From Chrysochromulina tobinii (Eukaryota > Haptophyta > Prymnesiales > Chrysochromulinaceae): a DNA stretch of 44,382 bases. Shown here one piece after another: positions 42,636 to 44,382 of this stretch. The DNA is taken from NCBI GenBank assembly GCA_001275005.1, contig JWZX01003360.1:1-44382 (forward strand), read 5' to 3'. How positions within the stretch are numbered: position 1 is the stretch's first letter; each line of letters starts with the position of its first letter. The position numbers and the translations under genes are program-made. The notes below the pieces were generated by a model, which saw nothing but the letters and a program-made list of their open reading frames with translations, was not told where the DNA came from and searched no databases.

Positions 42636-44015
42636 GCACCTCTCCTCGCAGTCGGTGGTGATGATGTCGAAGCCGAGCGCGCGGTGGTACTGCTTCTGCG
42701 CCTCCGCGCCGACCTTGACCGTGAACGTCTGCCCGCCCCCGATGCGCCCGTAGCAGCCGCCGTGCAGTACGTGATCGATCACGTGCTTGCTGATCTCGCC
42801 CTCAATTACCTTGCCCTCAGAGTCGATAGACGGCGTCTTGATCACGTGCAGCAGGGTGAAGTCCTCTCGACCCAGCCGCACCGGCCGCTCCAGCTCGTCG
42901 AGCGCCGAGCCGTGCATGAGCTTGTGCAGAAAGGCCTCGCCCGGCCGCTTGCACGCGCCACCCTTGTCGAGGTCGATGCCGTGCATGCTCTTGAGCCTCT
43001 TGGCCGTTTCGGCGTTGAGGTCGCCGGCGATCACGTACGGCATATGCGCGACGAGCAGCGCCTCTTCGAGCTTGCCCCAGGCCTTGGCGTGCAGCTCCTT
43101 TGGCAGGTTCTGCTGCGGCATGTAGCACGCGTAGATCAACATCTTGGTCGAGTCGTCAATCATGCGCACCTCGACCTCGAGCAGCCGCCCGGGTACAAGC
43201 ACCTGCGTCCCGATCACTTTGAAGACGCACGGATCGTAAGCGAGCAACACGCCGGCCCACTCGCCCTTGGCCGCCGGGGCTTGGATCACGCAGGGCGTGT
43301 ACTCGGGCGCTCCTGCGCTGCAACGTTTGGACAGGTCCTGCCATCCCAGGCGCATGCCGATGTAGTCCGCCACGTCGTCGACGGCCTTGCCGTGCAGGTG
43401 CGTCTCCGACAGCATGAACATGTGCGCGTGCCTGCCTTTGACCTCGTCGATGATGGCCTCGAGCGCCTCGCAGCCCCGGAAGCGCAGTGCCGTCCCTCGG
43501 CCGACGTCGCCGCCGCCGTCCTCGGCGTCCTCGTGCTCGAGCGTCTCGGCAAGCGCGCGATCGCGCTCCTCAGTCTGTACAGCAGCGCCGCCAGTGCTCT
43601 TTCGCTTGGCCCGCCGGCCCCGATCGCTGAGCCGCCGCTCAGCTCGTGCCTCGCGAACGCTGACGCCGCCTGGATTCCAGACGAGGCAAGTTCGCCGCCT
43701 CTTGACCTCGAACACCGCTCGCGGTGCCGAGGCCGTCGTGGGCACCACGCCCTCCGCCTTCTCGATCGCGTCGCGCCGCAACTTCTCGAGCAGCTGTCCA
43801 GCGTCTCCAATCGCGCTCTCCATCTTGTGCGCCTTGGCCTCTTCCGCTAGCCTCCCAACGCCGGCCAGATTCCGACCGAGCGCCGCCTTGTGCGACGCCG
43901 CGCGTGCGCGGATCGCCTGCGCGTACTCGTACTTGCGGTCGATGATGGATTGTGCCGCCAGCGAGAGCCACCCTTCCAGCAGCGCGGCGGAGAGCATGCG
44001 ATTCTCCCGAAGCAC
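42612..44015 (-). CDS. retrotransposon APE-type endonuclease frame
   Basis: 467 residues from the Met at 44015 (open further upstream to about 44.1 kb). An N-terminal helical part (RKYEYAQAIRARAASHKAAL) leads to the endonuclease: CLVWNPGGVSVREAR, HAHMFMLSETHLHG, AGVLLAYDPCVFKVIG, PYVIAGDLNAETA with the GDxN motif, and SKHVIDHVLHGG near the D/H end, closing at GFDIITTDCEE. This enzyme nicks the target DNA so the RT can prime on it. The last eight codons (CSHEARIA) are antisense of the inverted segment, so the stop at 42612 is an effect of the inversion. Confidence 0.8.
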   Translation of the reverse strand: MLRENRMLSAALLEGWLSLAAQSIIDRKYEYAQAIRARAASHKAALGRNLAGVGRLAEEAKAHKMESAIGDAGQLLEKLRRDAIEKAEGVVPTTASAPRAVFEVKRRRTCLVWNPGGVSVREARAERRLSDRGRRAKRKSTGGAAVQTEERDRALAETLEHEDAEDGGGDVGRGTALRFRGCEALEAIIDEVKGRHAHMFMLSETHLHGKAVDDVADYIGMRLGWQDLSKRCSAGAPEYTPCVIQAPAAKGEWAGVLLAYDPCVFKVIGTQVLVPGRLLEVEVRMIDDSTKMLIYACYMPQQNLPKELHAKAWGKLEEALLVAHMPYVIAGDLNAETAKRLKSMHGIDLDKGGACKRPGEAFLHKLMHGSALDELERPVRLGREDFTLLHVIKTPSIDSEGKVIEGEISKHVIDHVLHGGCYGRIGGGQTFTVKVGAEAQKQYHRALGFDIITTDCEERCSHEARIA

Positions 44016-44086
44016 GTCGAGATGCAGTGGCAGCTTGCCATTGGGAGCATGGCGCAGCGCGCCGAGGAGAGCCTCGCTTGAGAAGC

Positions 44087-44382
44087 CTATGATGCCGCGC
44101 CATCTTCACTCGGCTGATCGGCCGCAGTCTGTGACTGCGTGCCAGCAGAAACGCCCAGTGATCCAGCCTGTGACTGTGAGCCCAGCGGCTCAGCGGGGGC
44201 ATCCATCTGAATCTGCATGGCATCAGAAACGCACGCGCCGTCGATGCGCAATGACACGCCCTCGATCTGGCCTGCATCGAGACCGACGCGCCTTGCAGCG
44301 GGCGCAGGCCCGTCCCATCTCGACGGCGGAGGTACTGGCGCGAAGCCAGCGAGCTCGCCCACGTATGCATGCAACACGCGCT
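44087..44382 (-). CDS. 3' end of the retrotransposon first frame (partial)
   Basis: Minus-strand frame open to the window edge and ending at 44087, about 70 nt before the Met of the endonuclease frame and in another frame. The visible end is Ser/Gln/Ala-rich (GSQSQAGSLGVSAGTQSQTA). By position it would be the C-terminus of an ORF1-like protein; no motif confirms this. Confidence 0.45.
   Translation of the reverse strand, partial: RVLHAYVGELAGFAPVPPPSRWDGPAPAARRVGLDAGQIEGVSLRIDGACVSDAMQIQMDAPAEPLGSQSQAGSLGVSAGTQSQTAADQPSEDGAAS

Larger units (their letters stand above)
34551..44382 (-). mobile_element. non-LTR (LINE-type) retrotransposon, 5' end beyond the window
   Basis: A minus-strand element at least 9.8 kb long. 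In transcript order: a partial first frame (44382-44087), an APE-type endonuclease frame (44015-42612), an inverted segment (about 42.63-41.92 kb), a frame with a DUF4326-like domain and a reverse transcriptase (42041-37503), and a third frame with a Cys/His motif (37557-34948). A 3' UTR of about 0.4 kb follows and ends in a short AACTTG tandem repeat. No long terminal repeats, gag, protease or integrase are seen. The short tandem-repeat tail is typical of target-primed LINE insertion. The endonuclease and RT frames share one reading frame, as if they had been one ORF2. The third frame, the inversion and the frame change show at least partial damage in this copy. Confidence 0.85.

Noticed and set aside
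40758-43850. Plus-strand open frame of 1030 codons across the retrotransposon
   Set aside because: Most of it is the antisense of the endonuclease and RT frames in GC-rich DNA. Only the piece at about 41.92-42.63 kb has protein-like sequence, explained as an inverted segment.
34551-44382. LTR retrotransposon or virus origin for the RT region
   Set aside because: No LTRs, protease, integrase or capsid sequences; APE endonuclease plus RT with YADD and a short-repeat tail point to a non-LTR element.

Overview
This window looks like nuclear DNA of a GC-rich unicellular eukaryote. My best guess is a marine microalga such as a haptophyte, but that is inferred from gene style and composition and no marker gene proves it. 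The eukaryotic signs are spliceosomal introns, a myosin motor, an ESCRT accessory protein, a DHHC palmitoyltransferase, a PLOD-type glycosyltransferase, a ROCO protein and a large non-LTR retrotransposon.

Layout. 1-839 is non-coding. 840-2850 (-) is the C-terminal half of a CSLA-like GT2 glycosyltransferase in four exons. 3129-9339 (-) is an 18-exon myosin motor followed by a tail and armadillo-like repeats. These two truncated genes meet inside one repetitive intron. 9620-10555 (+) encodes a VTA1/LIP5 protein, head to head with the myosin. 10556-12281 is mostly empty, with a broken membrane-protein-like stretch. 12282-14186 (-) is a TauD-like dioxygenase and 14583-16853 (+) a PAS-domain protein. 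Then follow an ankyrin/coiled-coil protein (17205-20087, -), a TruA pseudouridine synthase (20223-21134, -), a frameshifted type-B carboxylesterase (21667-23470, -), an exostosin-like protein (23958-25277, -), an SDR oxidoreductase (25461-26243, +), a LRR-Roc-COR protein (26470-31227, +), a DHHC acyltransferase (31518-32630, +) and a PLOD-type glycosyltransferase (32825-33622, +). From about 34551 to the right edge lies a minus-strand non-LTR retrotransposon with endonuclease, DUF4326-like, reverse transcriptase and C-terminal zinc-finger parts, and an internal inverted segment.

The most striking feature is the introns. Twenty-nine introns (one doubtful) were placed in five genes. Apart from one doubtful intron in the dioxygenase gene and the chimeric myosin/CSLA intron, the predicted junctions keep the reading frame; a one-base frameshift inside a myosin exon is a separate matter. 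Most introns are built from a shared sequence: a head like GTACGTTGATTG, a minisatellite of about 10-nt CTGATGGCC-like units, and/or a core TGCAAGTGCTCACCACGGCG ending in CACAG. Many are flanked by direct repeats of exon sequence about 7-34 nt long, so one splice site comes from the repeated exon and the other from the inserted element. These are the marks of introners (mobile intron-generating elements). They always lie in the sense of the host transcript, on both strands. Several introns carry two or more nested tandem copies, and one repeats its own splice donor ten times.

The genes are mostly unrelated housekeeping, trafficking and glycosylation functions, not one pathway. Three are glycosyltransferase-like (CSLA fragment, exostosin-like, PLOD-type), and VTA1 and DHHC act in membrane traffic. 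Exon coordinates were counted by hand and checked by codon phase; there is no transcript evidence.
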